Assembly: GCF_002812805.1 (NCBI RefSeq) | Contig: NZ_NMUM01000040.1 | Coordinates: 62,001 to 126,000, forward strand | DNA from: Microbacterium lacus | Lineage (GTDB): Bacteria; Actinomycetota; Actinomycetes; Actinomycetales; Microbacteriaceae | Reading direction: 5' to 3' | Length of the DNA stretch: 64,000 nt | Shown: in pieces, positions 18,635-26,671 of the stretch | Layout of the letters: each line of letters begins with the position of its first letter | How positions within the stretch are numbered: position 1 is the first letter of the stretch | Translations under genes and position numbers: made by a program | Notes under the pieces: model-generated | Databases searched by the model: none | What the model was told of the DNA's origin: nothing | The model's input: only the letters and a program-made list of their open reading frames with translations

Positions 18635-18880
18635 ATGGCTGCGAAGACCGTGGGAATCGCCGTAGCAGACGATCTCCGCCCGGCGCTCGACGAGGTCGTC
18701 GAACACTTCGGACACGGCAACCGAAGCGAGTTTCTGCGGCTCGCCGTGCGGGACTATCAGGGGCGGCTCCGACTCGAGCGGATGCACGCACTTCGCGATC
18801 GAGCGCGCGCCGAGCGCGGCGGGCGACGCTATTCGTCCGACGAAGTGCTGGAGCTGATCCGCAACACCGCCGCGTCGTGA
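18635..18880 (+). CDS. Ribbon-helix-helix antitoxin
   Basis: 81 aa from ATG 18635, preferred over ATG 18623 because GGGAG lies five bases upstream. The N-terminal strand (KTVGIAVADDL) followed by two helices with GNRSEFLRLAVRDY is the CopG/RHH_1 fold, which binds DNA as a dimer. The C-terminal half is charged and would wrap the toxin. The PIN-domain gene begins 10 bases after its stop, making a type II toxin-antitoxin pair (VapB-like). Confidence 0.8.
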   Translation: MAAKTVGIAVADDLRPALDEVVEHFGHGNRSEFLRLAVRDYQGRLRLERMHALRDRARAERGGRRYSSDEVLELIRNTAAS

Positions 18881-18890
18881 TCGACCCGTC

Positions 18891-19373
18891 GTGATTGATC
18901 CCGCAACGGCGGTCGTCTTCGACGTCAACGTCTATCTCGACTACATCCTGGGCGACGACGGCAGCTGGCCGCTGATGCCCGATGTACCGCCGACGACCGC
19001 GAACCCGTCAGCGGACGCAGTCTCGCTGGCGTTCGCAAGCCAGTTCCGCCTTTTCACTTCTCCGCACATCCTGCGCAACATCGCTCGGGTGATGCGCGAA
19101 ACGGGCCACGACGAATCGACCGTAGAAGACTTCGTCGCCGCCGTAGCCGAGATGTGTGAGTTCTTGGGCGGTGCGGTCATCGAACCCGAAGAACTCGACC
19201 ACGGCGTCAGCGACCACGAAGACAATCTGATCATCGCGCTCGCCAAGGATGCCGCGGTCGATGCGCTGATCATTGTGACGAGCGACCATGATCTTCTCGA
19301 GCTAGGACCCGCCTGGCACGGGCGGCTGATCATGCGTCCGCGCGAATTCAGCAGTCGAGTCGTCGCCCGATAA
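18891..19373 (+). CDS. PIN-domain toxin (putative VapC-like ribonuclease)
   Basis: 160 aa from a GTG start. Acidic residues expected for Mg-dependent RNA cleavage: Asp11 in VVFDVNVYLDYIL, SDHEDNLIIALA, and VTSDHDLLEL near the end. The protein is longer than the common ~130 aa VapC, with an insertion after the first strand (GSWPLMPDVPPTTANPS). The antitoxin end and this start share a duplicated CGTCGTGAT(C/T)GA sequence (18874-18898), perhaps a local tandem duplication at the junction. Confidence 0.82.
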   Translation: MIDPATAVVFDVNVYLDYILGDDGSWPLMPDVPPTTANPSADAVSLAFASQFRLFTSPHILRNIARVMRETGHDESTVEDFVAAVAEMCEFLGGAVIEPEELDHGVSDHEDNLIIALAKDAAVDALIIVTSDHDLLELGPAWHGRLIMRPREFSSRVVAR

Positions 19374-19381
19374 CCACGTGG

Positions 19382-19449
19382 CGCTCAACAGCCCCGCTCT
19401 TTGAGCGTGCGCACCACCGCCCGTTGAGCGAGCGCAGCGAGTCGAAACG
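19382..19449. repeat. Dispersed TTGAGC...GTCGAAACG repeat and an adjacent inverted repeat
   Basis: A full copy at 19422-19449 matches those at 5384-5461. Just before it, CGCTCAA (19382-19388) and TTGAGCG (19401-19407) form a 7-bp stem with a 12-base loop, probably an older relative. Both lie between convergent genes and may help end transcription. Confidence 0.65.
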
Positions 19450-19473
19450 CACCGACATCACCGCCCGCCAGGC

Positions 19474-20064
19474 CTACCCCCGCGCCAGCCGCTCCTGCAG
19501 CCCGTACCGCACCGTCGGCCACTCCCCGTCGATGATCGAGAACACGACCGTGTCGCGCACCGTGCCGTTGTCGAAGATCGAGTGGTTGCGCAGGATGCCG
19601 TCCTGCTTCGCGCCGAGCTTGGCGATCGCCGCGCGTGACTGCTGGTTGTGCCAGTGGGTGCGAAACTCCACCGCGATGCAATCGAGCTCGTCGAAGGCCC
19701 GCTCGAGCAGCAGGAGCTTTGCCGCCGGGTTGACGCGCGTGCCCTGCACGACCCGCGACACCCACGTCGACCCGATCTCGAGCCGCCGATTCTCGGGGTC
19801 CAACCCCATATAGGTCGTCATCCCGACCACCCGCTGCGACCGGGCATCGACGATCGTCCAGGGCGCCATGGTGCCGGCCGCCTGCGCGTCAAGGCGACGC
19901 GAGATCTCGTCCGCCATCCCCTCGGGCGACGGGATGCGCGTGTACCAGGTGCGCCACAAGTCCGCGACGCGCACGGCATCAACGAGCCCGTCGTGGTCGT
20001 CGGCGCTCAGCTGCCGCAGCTCAACGAACTCGTTCTTCAGGGTCGGGGCATCCGCGAACAGCAT
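19474..20064 (-). CDS. GNAT-family N-acetyltransferase (RimJ/RimL-like)
   Basis: 196 aa, the usual length of the Acetyltransf_3 group. LKNEFVELRQLSADDHDGL at the N-terminus, VVGMTTYMGLDPENRRLEIGSTW in the centre and RTHWHNQQSRAAIAKLGAKQDGIL in the acetyl-CoA and second-half region are typical. It transfers acetyl from acetyl-CoA to an amine; related proteins modify ribosomal or small-molecule substrates. No operon partner is evident. Confidence 0.85.
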   Translation of the reverse strand: MLFADAPTLKNEFVELRQLSADDHDGLVDAVRVADLWRTWYTRIPSPEGMADEISRRLDAQAAGTMAPWTIVDARSQRVVGMTTYMGLDPENRRLEIGSTWVSRVVQGTRVNPAAKLLLLERAFDELDCIAVEFRTHWHNQQSRAAIAKLGAKQDGILRNHSIFDNGTVRDTVVFSIIDGEWPTVRYGLQERLARG

Positions 20065-20175
20065 GCTTCAACGCTAATGCCGACAGATGCCTCGGCCCGC
20101 GCGCCCGACCGCGGCCGCTCAAGAGAACGCGAGGCCGTAACCCTGCCGACATGCACTCTCTGTATGTTGCGCCGC

Positions 20176-20307
20176 ATGGCCAAGAGAAGACACCGCAGCA
20201 AGCCGCCCCGGCGCGGCACCCGCTGGTACGCCTATGTCGGCCTGCTTCTGCTCGCAGCCGGCGTGATCGCTCTTGTTGTCGCCGCGATCGCGTCGGTCCC
20301 TCGCTGA
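20176..20307 (+). CDS. Small single-span membrane protein
   Basis: 43 aa: a strongly basic N-terminus (MAKRRHRSKPPRRG) then one hydrophobic segment of ~22 residues (YVGLLLLAAGVIALVVAAIA). The positive-inside rule puts the N-terminus in the cytosol. ATG 20164 would add four residues. No ribosome binding site is obvious and the family is unknown, but the composition is that of a real membrane miniprotein. Confidence 0.45.
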   Translation: MAKRRHRSKPPRRGTRWYAYVGLLLLAAGVIALVVAAIASVPR

Positions 20308-20344
20308 GCGGAGCGCGCTCCCGCGCTGACGCACCGAACAACAG

Positions 20345-20824
20345 ATGTCCCCGCCGCGCGTTATCGTCGATCCCCTGGCGCGGCCGGCGCCGGGCAACGG
20401 GGAAGGGGCGCCGGCCATCGGAACGAACAAGCGCTACGCGGCGCAACTTGATCGACGCATGGACGAGCGCATCATGCAGTCCGCCACCTCAGGGCAGCCG
20501 CTCCAGTCGCTCACCGAGAAAGAGTTGCGCCTCGATATCTATCCGCTGACGACGTCTCCCCAACCGCTCGAGGTGCTGGCCTGGGTACGTTTCGGCCCGC
20601 ACGCCATGCAGGTCCGTGCGCGAGCGGTGCGGTGGACGCAGAAGGCCGTCGGCATCGAGTTCGAGGTCGCAGGCCAGAAGCACCGCACGTGGGTCTGGGC
20701 GAACGCCGTCGACCGACCCGGGCCGGATCAACACCCGGGCCATCGCACCGCACCAGACAACGCGCCGCGCCCGGGCGAGCGGCAACCCGTGTGGCAGGAT
20801 AGGCCACGGGCCGCGGCGGAGTGA
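20345..20824 (+). CDS. Hypothetical protein, cytosolic
   Basis: 159 aa, family not recognised. A central segment (KRYAAQLDRRMDERIMQ, residues ~29-45) is helical and charged. It is followed by a beta-rich part with VLAWVRFGPHAMQVRARAVRWTQKAVGIEF, like a small barrel. The C-terminal 35 residues are Pro/Arg-rich and probably disordered. It precedes the polysaccharide locus by 150 bases and may or may not belong to it. Confidence 0.55.
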   Translation: MSPPRVIVDPLARPAPGNGEGAPAIGTNKRYAAQLDRRMDERIMQSATSGQPLQSLTEKELRLDIYPLTTSPQPLEVLAWVRFGPHAMQVRARAVRWTQKAVGIEFEVAGQKHRTWVWANAVDRPGPDQHPGHRTAPDNAPRPGERQPVWQDRPRAAAE

Positions 20825-20976
20825 TCCCCTGTCACGCGCGCAACGCGAGCAACACACGCCACAGCCCAAGAATAGAACGCAACGCACGACCGCAAGTCCT
20901 TCCCCAAACCACCGAACGACGACCATTCGCGACAGGCCGCCCTGACGGCCGGACCGCGGGATGCCGAAGGGACGCC

Positions 20977-22467
20977 GTGGAACTCAGCGACTACATCCGC
21001 ATCCTGCGCAAGAACTGGATCGTGATCTTGGCGATCACGCTCGTCGGTATCGGCGCCGCGGCGGCATGGTCGCTGACCCGCACTCCCGAGTATCAGGCGA
21101 CGAGCCAGGTGTTCGTGTCGACTCAGGCCGGCACCTCGGTGAGCGAGCTGCAGCAGGGTTCTACGTTCTCGCAGGCCCGCGTGCAGACGTACGTCAACCT
21201 GGTGCGCACCCCGATCGTGCTCAACCCGGTGCTGTCGTATCTCGATGTCGAAGACCTCAGCGCTGAGGACCTGGCGACTCAGGTGTCGGCGTCGAGCCCC
21301 CTGAACACGACGATCATCGAGATCGCGGTGACCGACACAGATCCTGTCCGCGCGGCCGATATCGCGAACGCCGTCGGGGCGAGCCTCACGTCGACCGTCG
21401 CCGAGCTCGAGACGCTCCCGGGAACGAGCGAGAGCCCGATCAAGCTCACGCGTGTCAAGGATGCTCTGGCCCCGTTTGCCCCGGTCAGCCCGAACGTGCC
21501 GCTCAACCTGGCGCTGGGCGCCCTGGTGGGTCTCGCGCTCGGCATCGGCGTTGCGGTGCTGCGGACGGTGCTCGATACACGCATCCGCTCGACCCGAGAT
21601 GTCGAGCTCGCCACCGACAAGCCGATCATCGGCACCATCCCCTTCGACCCGAAGGCGAAAGAGCGCCCCGTCATCCTGCACGCCGATCCGCAGAATGTGC
21701 GCAGCGAGGCCTTCCGCGCCCTCCGCACCAACCTGCAATTCCTCGACATGGATGGCGGCAAGACGTTCGTCGTCACGTCGAGCGTTCCGAACGAGGGCAA
21801 GTCGACGACGTCGGTCAACCTCGCCATCGCCCTGGCCGACGCGGGCAAGCGCGTCGTGCTCGTGGACGCCGATCTGCGCAAGCCGAAGGTCGCCGAGTAC
21901 CTGCAGATCGAGGGCGGCGTGGGTCTGACCGATGTGCTCATCGGTCGAGCGCGCCTCGCCGATGTCATGCTGCCCTGGGGTGGCCGTTCGCTCTATGTGC
22001 TGCCCGCCGGCAAGATTCCGCCCAACCCGAGCGAGCTGCTCGGCTCGGCGCAGATGCAGCAGCTGCTCAGCGCTCTCGCGCACGATGCCGACATCGTCAT
22101 CCTCGACACCCCGCCCCTCCTCCCCGTCACCGACGGCGCCCTGCTGGCGAAGCGCACGAGTGGTGCGATCGTCGTCGTGGCCGCTGGTGCCACCACGCGC
22201 CACCAGCTCGAGAGCGCCATCGAGGCCCTCGACACCGTCGACGCGCGCGTCGCGGGTGTGGTGCTCACGATGGTGCCGACCAAGGGTCCGGATGCCTACG
22301 GCTACGGGTATGGGTACGGCTACGGTTACGGCCCGTACGGCGGAGTGTCCGAGGCATCCGTCGCGAAGCCGAAGGGCTCGACGCGCCGCGCGAAGGGTCC
22401 GCGCACCGCTCGCGCGGGTCGCGCTCCCGAGGCCGCGGGCTCTGCCACCCCCGCCGACCGCGCCTAG
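20977..22467 (+). CDS. Polysaccharide copolymerase with fused BY-kinase domain (Wzz/CpsD type)
   Basis: 496 aa from GTG 20977 (MELSDYIRILRKNW); 52 further open codons upstream lack family features. Wzz domain with membrane segments near residues 18-37 and ~175-195, then a tyrosine-kinase domain: Walker A PNEGKST at 271-277, Walker A' VVLVDAD at 293-299, Walker B IVILD at 373-377. Seven tyrosines alternate with Gly at 441-454, the expected autophosphorylation cluster. It regulates chain length and export of the polymer made by the downstream genes. Confidence 0.93.
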   Translation: MELSDYIRILRKNWIVILAITLVGIGAAAAWSLTRTPEYQATSQVFVSTQAGTSVSELQQGSTFSQARVQTYVNLVRTPIVLNPVLSYLDVEDLSAEDLATQVSASSPLNTTIIEIAVTDTDPVRAADIANAVGASLTSTVAELETLPGTSESPIKLTRVKDALAPFAPVSPNVPLNLALGALVGLALGIGVAVLRTVLDTRIRSTRDVELATDKPIIGTIPFDPKAKERPVILHADPQNVRSEAFRALRTNLQFLDMDGGKTFVVTSSVPNEGKSTTSVNLAIALADAGKRVVLVDADLRKPKVAEYLQIEGGVGLTDVLIGRARLADVMLPWGGRSLYVLPAGKIPPNPSELLGSAQMQQLLSALAHDADIVILDTPPLLPVTDGALLAKRTSGAIVVVAAGATTRHQLESAIEALDTVDARVAGVVLTMVPTKGPDAYGYGYGYGYGYGPYGGVSEASVAKPKGSTRRAKGPRTARAGRAPEAAGSATPADRA

Positions 22468-22475
22468 GCCCACGC

Positions 22476-23393
22476 ATGGCACGACGTTCTCATTTGCGGC
22501 GTACTCGCTCGCGTAACGCTGCATGGATCGGCGCCGTCGTCGTTGTCGTGCTGATCGTGGTCGTCGCGATTCTGGTCGTGGTGGCGCTCGATCGCGCCCG
22601 GCCCGCGCCGACGAACGAGACCCTCGCGCCCGTGCCGACCTTCGGGCCTGCAACGCCCGAACCCAGCGCGACGCCCACCCCGACAGCCGTGCCGATCACC
22701 GCGGTCTCGCGCGCGGACGAACGCTTTCTGTCGGTCAGTTCCGAGGGCATCCTCTGGCGCGGCATCGCCGGCTCGTGTGCCGAGGCGAGCACGCCCCTGA
22801 TCGAGCGCTCGGCCGACGGCGGCACGACCTGGAACGACGTCACCCCCCTGTACCGCGGTCTCGCGCAGATCATGCGACTCGACGCGTTCGCCGGCACCCA
22901 GGCGCAGGCGGTCGCGGTGCTCGAAGACGGATGCGTCACCGACGGTCTGCGCACGTTCACGCAGGGTCGGTTCTGGGAGAGCTACGAAGAAGTGCTGGCC
23001 GAGTCGGCCTACATCGCACCAGATGACGCCGCGCAGATCGTGACGCCCGAGGGGCCGATTGACGCGCCGTGCGCCGAGGCGCGCGGACTTCGCGGCAGCG
23101 GCAGCAATCTCGCACTCGTCTGCGACGCCCAGGCGTTCGCGCTCGTCGGCGATGAGTGGCAGCCGCTCGGCGTCGAGGGCGCTGTCGCCGTCGCGACGGA
23201 TGGTTCGGCGATCATCGTGGCTCATGCCGCGGTCGACTGCGACGGCATCGCGTTGTCGACGATCGAGGATGGCGCAGCCGCCCTATCCGCGTGTGTGGAG
23301 GGCCTCAACCCCGCCGAGCCGACCGCGATCGAGGTTTCGGACACGTCGGTGCTGGTGTGGAGCGGCACGACCTACACCGACGTTTCGCTCTAG
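22476..23393 (+). CDS. Membrane-anchored extracytoplasmic protein with a sialidase-like (BNR) motif
   Basis: 305 aa. Basic N-terminus, one membrane helix at ~residues 17-42, a Pro/Thr linker (PTFGPATPEPSATPTPT), then an exported domain. SADGGTTWNDVTPLY matches the S-x-DGG-x-TW Asp-box of BNR repeats, and several Cys may form disulfides. It starts eight bases after the BY-kinase, so the two are likely cotranscribed and it probably serves the polysaccharide machinery. Its stop overlaps the stop of the convergent patatin-like gene in a shared CTAG. Confidence 0.65.
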   Translation: MARRSHLRRTRSRNAAWIGAVVVVVLIVVVAILVVVALDRARPAPTNETLAPVPTFGPATPEPSATPTPTAVPITAVSRADERFLSVSSEGILWRGIAGSCAEASTPLIERSADGGTTWNDVTPLYRGLAQIMRLDAFAGTQAQAVAVLEDGCVTDGLRTFTQGRFWESYEEVLAESAYIAPDDAAQIVTPEGPIDAPCAEARGLRGSGSNLALVCDAQAFALVGDEWQPLGVEGAVAVATDGSAIIVAHAAVDCDGIALSTIEDGAAALSACVEGLNPAEPTAIEVSDTSVLVWSGTTYTDVSL

Positions 23394-26300
23394 TCGGATA
23401 GCGCGCAGAGTCCAGCGGCCCCGGCAACCGCAGGTTTCGGCGGGTTCGCGCAGTCGACCTGTGCGGCGAGCGCCCGATCGAGGGAGTCGATGCTGTACGA
23501 CGAAAGCGCCCAGCCGAGGGGTGGTACGACGGTGGGTGTCGTGCCGGGCGCGACGACGATGACGCCGTTGCCGATTTCGTCACGGGCATCGTCGAGCTCG
23601 GTGTCGCAATCGTCAGTCGCACCATCGGGGCAGGCTTCGGCGAACCCAGCAGCGATCCGTTGGAGCCACGTCACGTCCGACACCTGGCGAGATGCGGCAG
23701 CCAAACCCGTGAGCGGCACCAGAGGTTCAGCCGTCAGTTCGCCGATCTCGGTTGCGACATCGATTCCGCTCGAGTTCCGAAGATAGATGGTGATCGGCAA
23801 CAGGTAGTGGGTGCGTTCGGGGTCGGCGTTCGCTTCACGGATGGCTTCTGAGATCGCCGGCGTGAGATCCGCTATCGTCCCGAGCCCTGACCCCTCCGAA
23901 TATCCTCCGTCGATCAACTGGGCTTCGTCCGCTGAGGAGCAGTCCCCCGCTCTCAGCTGGCCGCCGGGCGTGACGACCGGGAAGCGCGCCGAAAGCATCG
24001 CCGCCGATGCCCAGTCGAGCGAGTCCTGACACGCTTCACCGAGCCACCAGCTGGTTGCCGGCACGTCGCGCACACTGCCGCACCATGGCGGGGACGACCC
24101 CGCGCCGAAGACGTCGAGCCCGACCAGTACACGGCACCCCGAGTTGGTGTCGGTGGAATTGAGCAGCATAAATCCGGTGTGCTCGTTGAAGGCCGAGTCA
24201 TAGGGCTCGGCGAGCGCAGCGGCCGCAGCGATCCATCCCTCTTCGATCAATCCCGCCCTGTCTCGCCATGCGAGCCCATCTCCGGGTACGAGCGAAGGCA
24301 CCCGCACGCCGAGACCCGTTGCGATCACGTCGCCGCTCAGCAGGCTTGCAACCGCCGATCCGACGACCGCGGGACTCGCGAGTGCGTCCCATGTCTCATC
24401 CTCGTCCGCCGCGGGTGCCCCCGTGGTCGGAGCGGGCTCTCCCGTTACCGCTTCGGTCGCTGTCAGAACTAGTCCGACCGATCCGCCGCTGACGCCGCTA
24501 GATACGAGCACGCTCTCTGCGATGCACGGATCGAGTTCGCGCAGCTCGCCCATAACGCGAGCCGTCCAGTAGGCGGCGCGAATACCGCCGCCCTCGGCGG
24601 CGATCATGACCACTGGCTGAACACTGTTGCCGCCGACACTGATGGTGCAGTCGAGCTGGGCGAGCGCGTCTTCGAGGTCGCGGGGAGGCGGCGGATCCGA
24701 CTCTTCGGATGCCACGGATGTCTCGCGCACCGCGTGCACTTCCGTATCCCATCCCGCGGCCGAGACGATCGAGGCGTAAACCAGCGGCAGGGTGATCGCG
24801 AGGGTCAGCACCGGTGTACCCGTGAGCCGCATCAGCCGAAAGACGGCGAGGGGGCGATGGTCTTGAATCGCCACGGTGAAGGCTCCGAGAAGGGCCGTCC
24901 AGGCGGTGACTAGCACGACCGTCAGGGCGACCGGTCCGATCAGGTCCGCTGCATACACCGGAAAGACGGTGACCGCCAAAATCACGACGATCGCGACACC
25001 GCAGATCACGATGAGCGACCTGACGTGTGGTCCGTGCTGCGGCTTGCCCGGCAGACGAGGCTCGAGCGGATCATTCCTGCTCACGAGGGGCGCGAAGATC
25101 GGCCACGGATCCGTCCCGATGCCGCGCAGCACAAGCGGGGCTGCGCATGTGGCGATCGCACCGACGACGAAGAGGCCGAATGCCCACGCCCAGGTCGGGC
25201 CGGACGAGGCGGGCCCGAGAAACACCGGAGCGGCGAGCGAGCGAACGAGCCCGAGTCCCCCGACCGACATCACCACCACGGCCAGGGTGTCGCCAACCAA
25301 CCAGGCATAGATGGCACGCGACGCGTCGAAGGGCCGCGGGCTCACGGGCCAGGTCCGGCCACGCAAGACGAACGAGATCACGAGGATCAGGATCAGGATG
25401 CCCCAGAAGAAGTAGCTGCCGGCGCCCAAGGTTGCCGCGAGCGCCTCACCGAAGTCCAGCCCGGGCGCCAGATTGAGCAAAACCGCGGTCGTGGCCGTCA
25501 CCAGCCATGCCGCCGGCGCAAGAGCCCACCACAGGGTGTTGCCGAGCTCACCAGGAAGGGTTTGTGTGCCCGACTCGCGCGCGACCGACCGGCGCGTGCG
25601 AGCACGGCCGAGCGCGAAAGCGGCGAGGGCGGCGAACAGTATCGAGCCCACAGCGCACAGGATCTGACCGAACGAGACGGGCTGGTCGATCCACTGCCGC
25701 TGTATGTCTGGCAACTGGTCGAGAACGCCGTCCTGCGGGATGCATGCCAGCACGACAAGCAGAGCGACGACCACCGCCGAGAGACGATGCAGCCAGAGGG
25801 CACGCATCCCGCGCACGATGATGCGTCCGATCGTTGCGCGCGTCGCGGGTGTTCGCATCAGGGATGCCGCCAGAACGACGACAACGACCCACTTCAGCAG
25901 CGCAACGCCCATGACGAAGCCACCGGCGACGGATGCCGCGCCCCCGGCGCCGGTGGCGACGCACACGAGCGCCCACCCCAGGGCGAGCGCTTCGAGGACC
26001 TCGACACCGATCAGCACATCGAGGATCTTTCGTGACGCCGCCGAGCCTGCTGTCGGCCACGCAGACAAGAATCGCCGCAGCAGAATGACGTAGGCGACGA
26101 TGAACGGCACATCGAGAACAATCGCCCACGCGACCCACGCCGCCACCTGCCCGTGCGCGTCGCTCGAGGCCCAGGCTTCCCACGCGCCGCCGGCTGTGAA
26201 CGCAAGAGGCCCGATCACCGAGCCGAGGGTGTGGCTGGTTCGATTGTCTCCGAGCACGGCCGCGATCAGCCGGTCGAGTTCCGCGATGGCAATGAGTGAC

Positions 26301-26449
26301 CCGGCGGCGACACCGAGCCAGATGAGCAGGCGGGCGACCACGGGTCGCCGCGCCGAGACCGCAGCGGCGACCGCCACCGGATCGACCGGCACGCCGAGAG
26401 CCGAACTGGCCGCGTTCACCAACTCCGTTGTTGCAGAACCTTCGGCCAT
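23390..26449 (-). CDS. Polytopic membrane protein with C-terminal patatin-like phospholipase domain
   Basis: 1019 aa from ATG 26449, preceded by GGGAAGGTG. Residues ~45-590 contain roughly a dozen hydrophobic segments. The C-terminal part carries the patatin set in order: oxyanion loop GGGIR at 620-624, nucleophile elbow GVSGG with Ser654, and DGG with Asp847 in LIDGGYSEGS. Such Ser-Asp dyad enzymes hydrolyse acyl esters of lipids. The domain follows the membrane part, so it may act on membrane lipids or lipid-linked intermediates. It is convergent with the BY-kinase operon. Confidence 0.75.
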   Translation of the reverse strand: MAEGSATTELVNAASSALGVPVDPVAVAAAVSARRPVVARLLIWLGVAAGSLIAIAELDRLIAAVLGDNRTSHTLGSVIGPLAFTAGGAWEAWASSDAHGQVAAWVAWAIVLDVPFIVAYVILLRRFLSAWPTAGSAASRKILDVLIGVEVLEALALGWALVCVATGAGGAASVAGGFVMGVALLKWVVVVVLAASLMRTPATRATIGRIIVRGMRALWLHRLSAVVVALLVVLACIPQDGVLDQLPDIQRQWIDQPVSFGQILCAVGSILFAALAAFALGRARTRRSVARESGTQTLPGELGNTLWWALAPAAWLVTATTAVLLNLAPGLDFGEALAATLGAGSYFFWGILILILVISFVLRGRTWPVSPRPFDASRAIYAWLVGDTLAVVVMSVGGLGLVRSLAAPVFLGPASSGPTWAWAFGLFVVGAIATCAAPLVLRGIGTDPWPIFAPLVSRNDPLEPRLPGKPQHGPHVRSLIVICGVAIVVILAVTVFPVYAADLIGPVALTVVLVTAWTALLGAFTVAIQDHRPLAVFRLMRLTGTPVLTLAITLPLVYASIVSAAGWDTEVHAVRETSVASEESDPPPPRDLEDALAQLDCTISVGGNSVQPVVMIAAEGGGIRAAYWTARVMGELRELDPCIAESVLVSSGVSGGSVGLVLTATEAVTGEPAPTTGAPAADEDETWDALASPAVVGSAVASLLSGDVIATGLGVRVPSLVPGDGLAWRDRAGLIEEGWIAAAAALAEPYDSAFNEHTGFMLLNSTDTNSGCRVLVGLDVFGAGSSPPWCGSVRDVPATSWWLGEACQDSLDWASAAMLSARFPVVTPGGQLRAGDCSSADEAQLIDGGYSEGSGLGTIADLTPAISEAIREANADPERTHYLLPITIYLRNSSGIDVATEIGELTAEPLVPLTGLAAASRQVSDVTWLQRIAAGFAEACPDGATDDCDTELDDARDEIGNGVIVVAPGTTPTVVPPLGWALSSYSIDSLDRALAAQVDCANPPKPAVAGAAGLCALSD

Positions 26450-26592
26450 GATGCACCTTCCCAGTGCGCCGATCTGCTGCGGACTGTAGCGCACCCCCGT
26501 CTTCGCCGACAGGGCTTCTCGAATCCCTCATCTTTCGCAGGTCGAGCACGAGCCGGGGCATGAACATCGAACAACGCGCAATCGAACGGCGC

Positions 26593-26610
26593 GTGTCACA
26601 CAGATGACAC
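26593..26610. promoter_or_regulatory. Inverted repeat GTGTCA-N6-TGACAC upstream of the first priming transferase
   Basis: Six-base arms at 26593-26598 and 26605-26610 with spacer CACAGA, in the 222-base divergent gap between the patatin-like and glycosyltransferase genes. The geometry is that of a dimeric regulator site. GTCAC words also occur upstream of the second priming transferase. Confidence 0.4.
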
Positions 26611-26671
26611 ACAGCGCTGCTATTTTGTGGTCTTGGGGAAGCAGTAAACGCCAAGGCTGGGAGGACCGGGC

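Noticed and set aside
18600..18640. Search for a tRNA or attachment site near the toxin-antitoxin pair
   Set aside because: No cloverleaf, no integrase and no flanking direct repeat of useful length.
20728..22653. 641-codon minus-strand open frame opposite the BY-kinase
   Set aside because: Antisense to Walker motifs; composition is Arg/His/Asp-rich with no family match.
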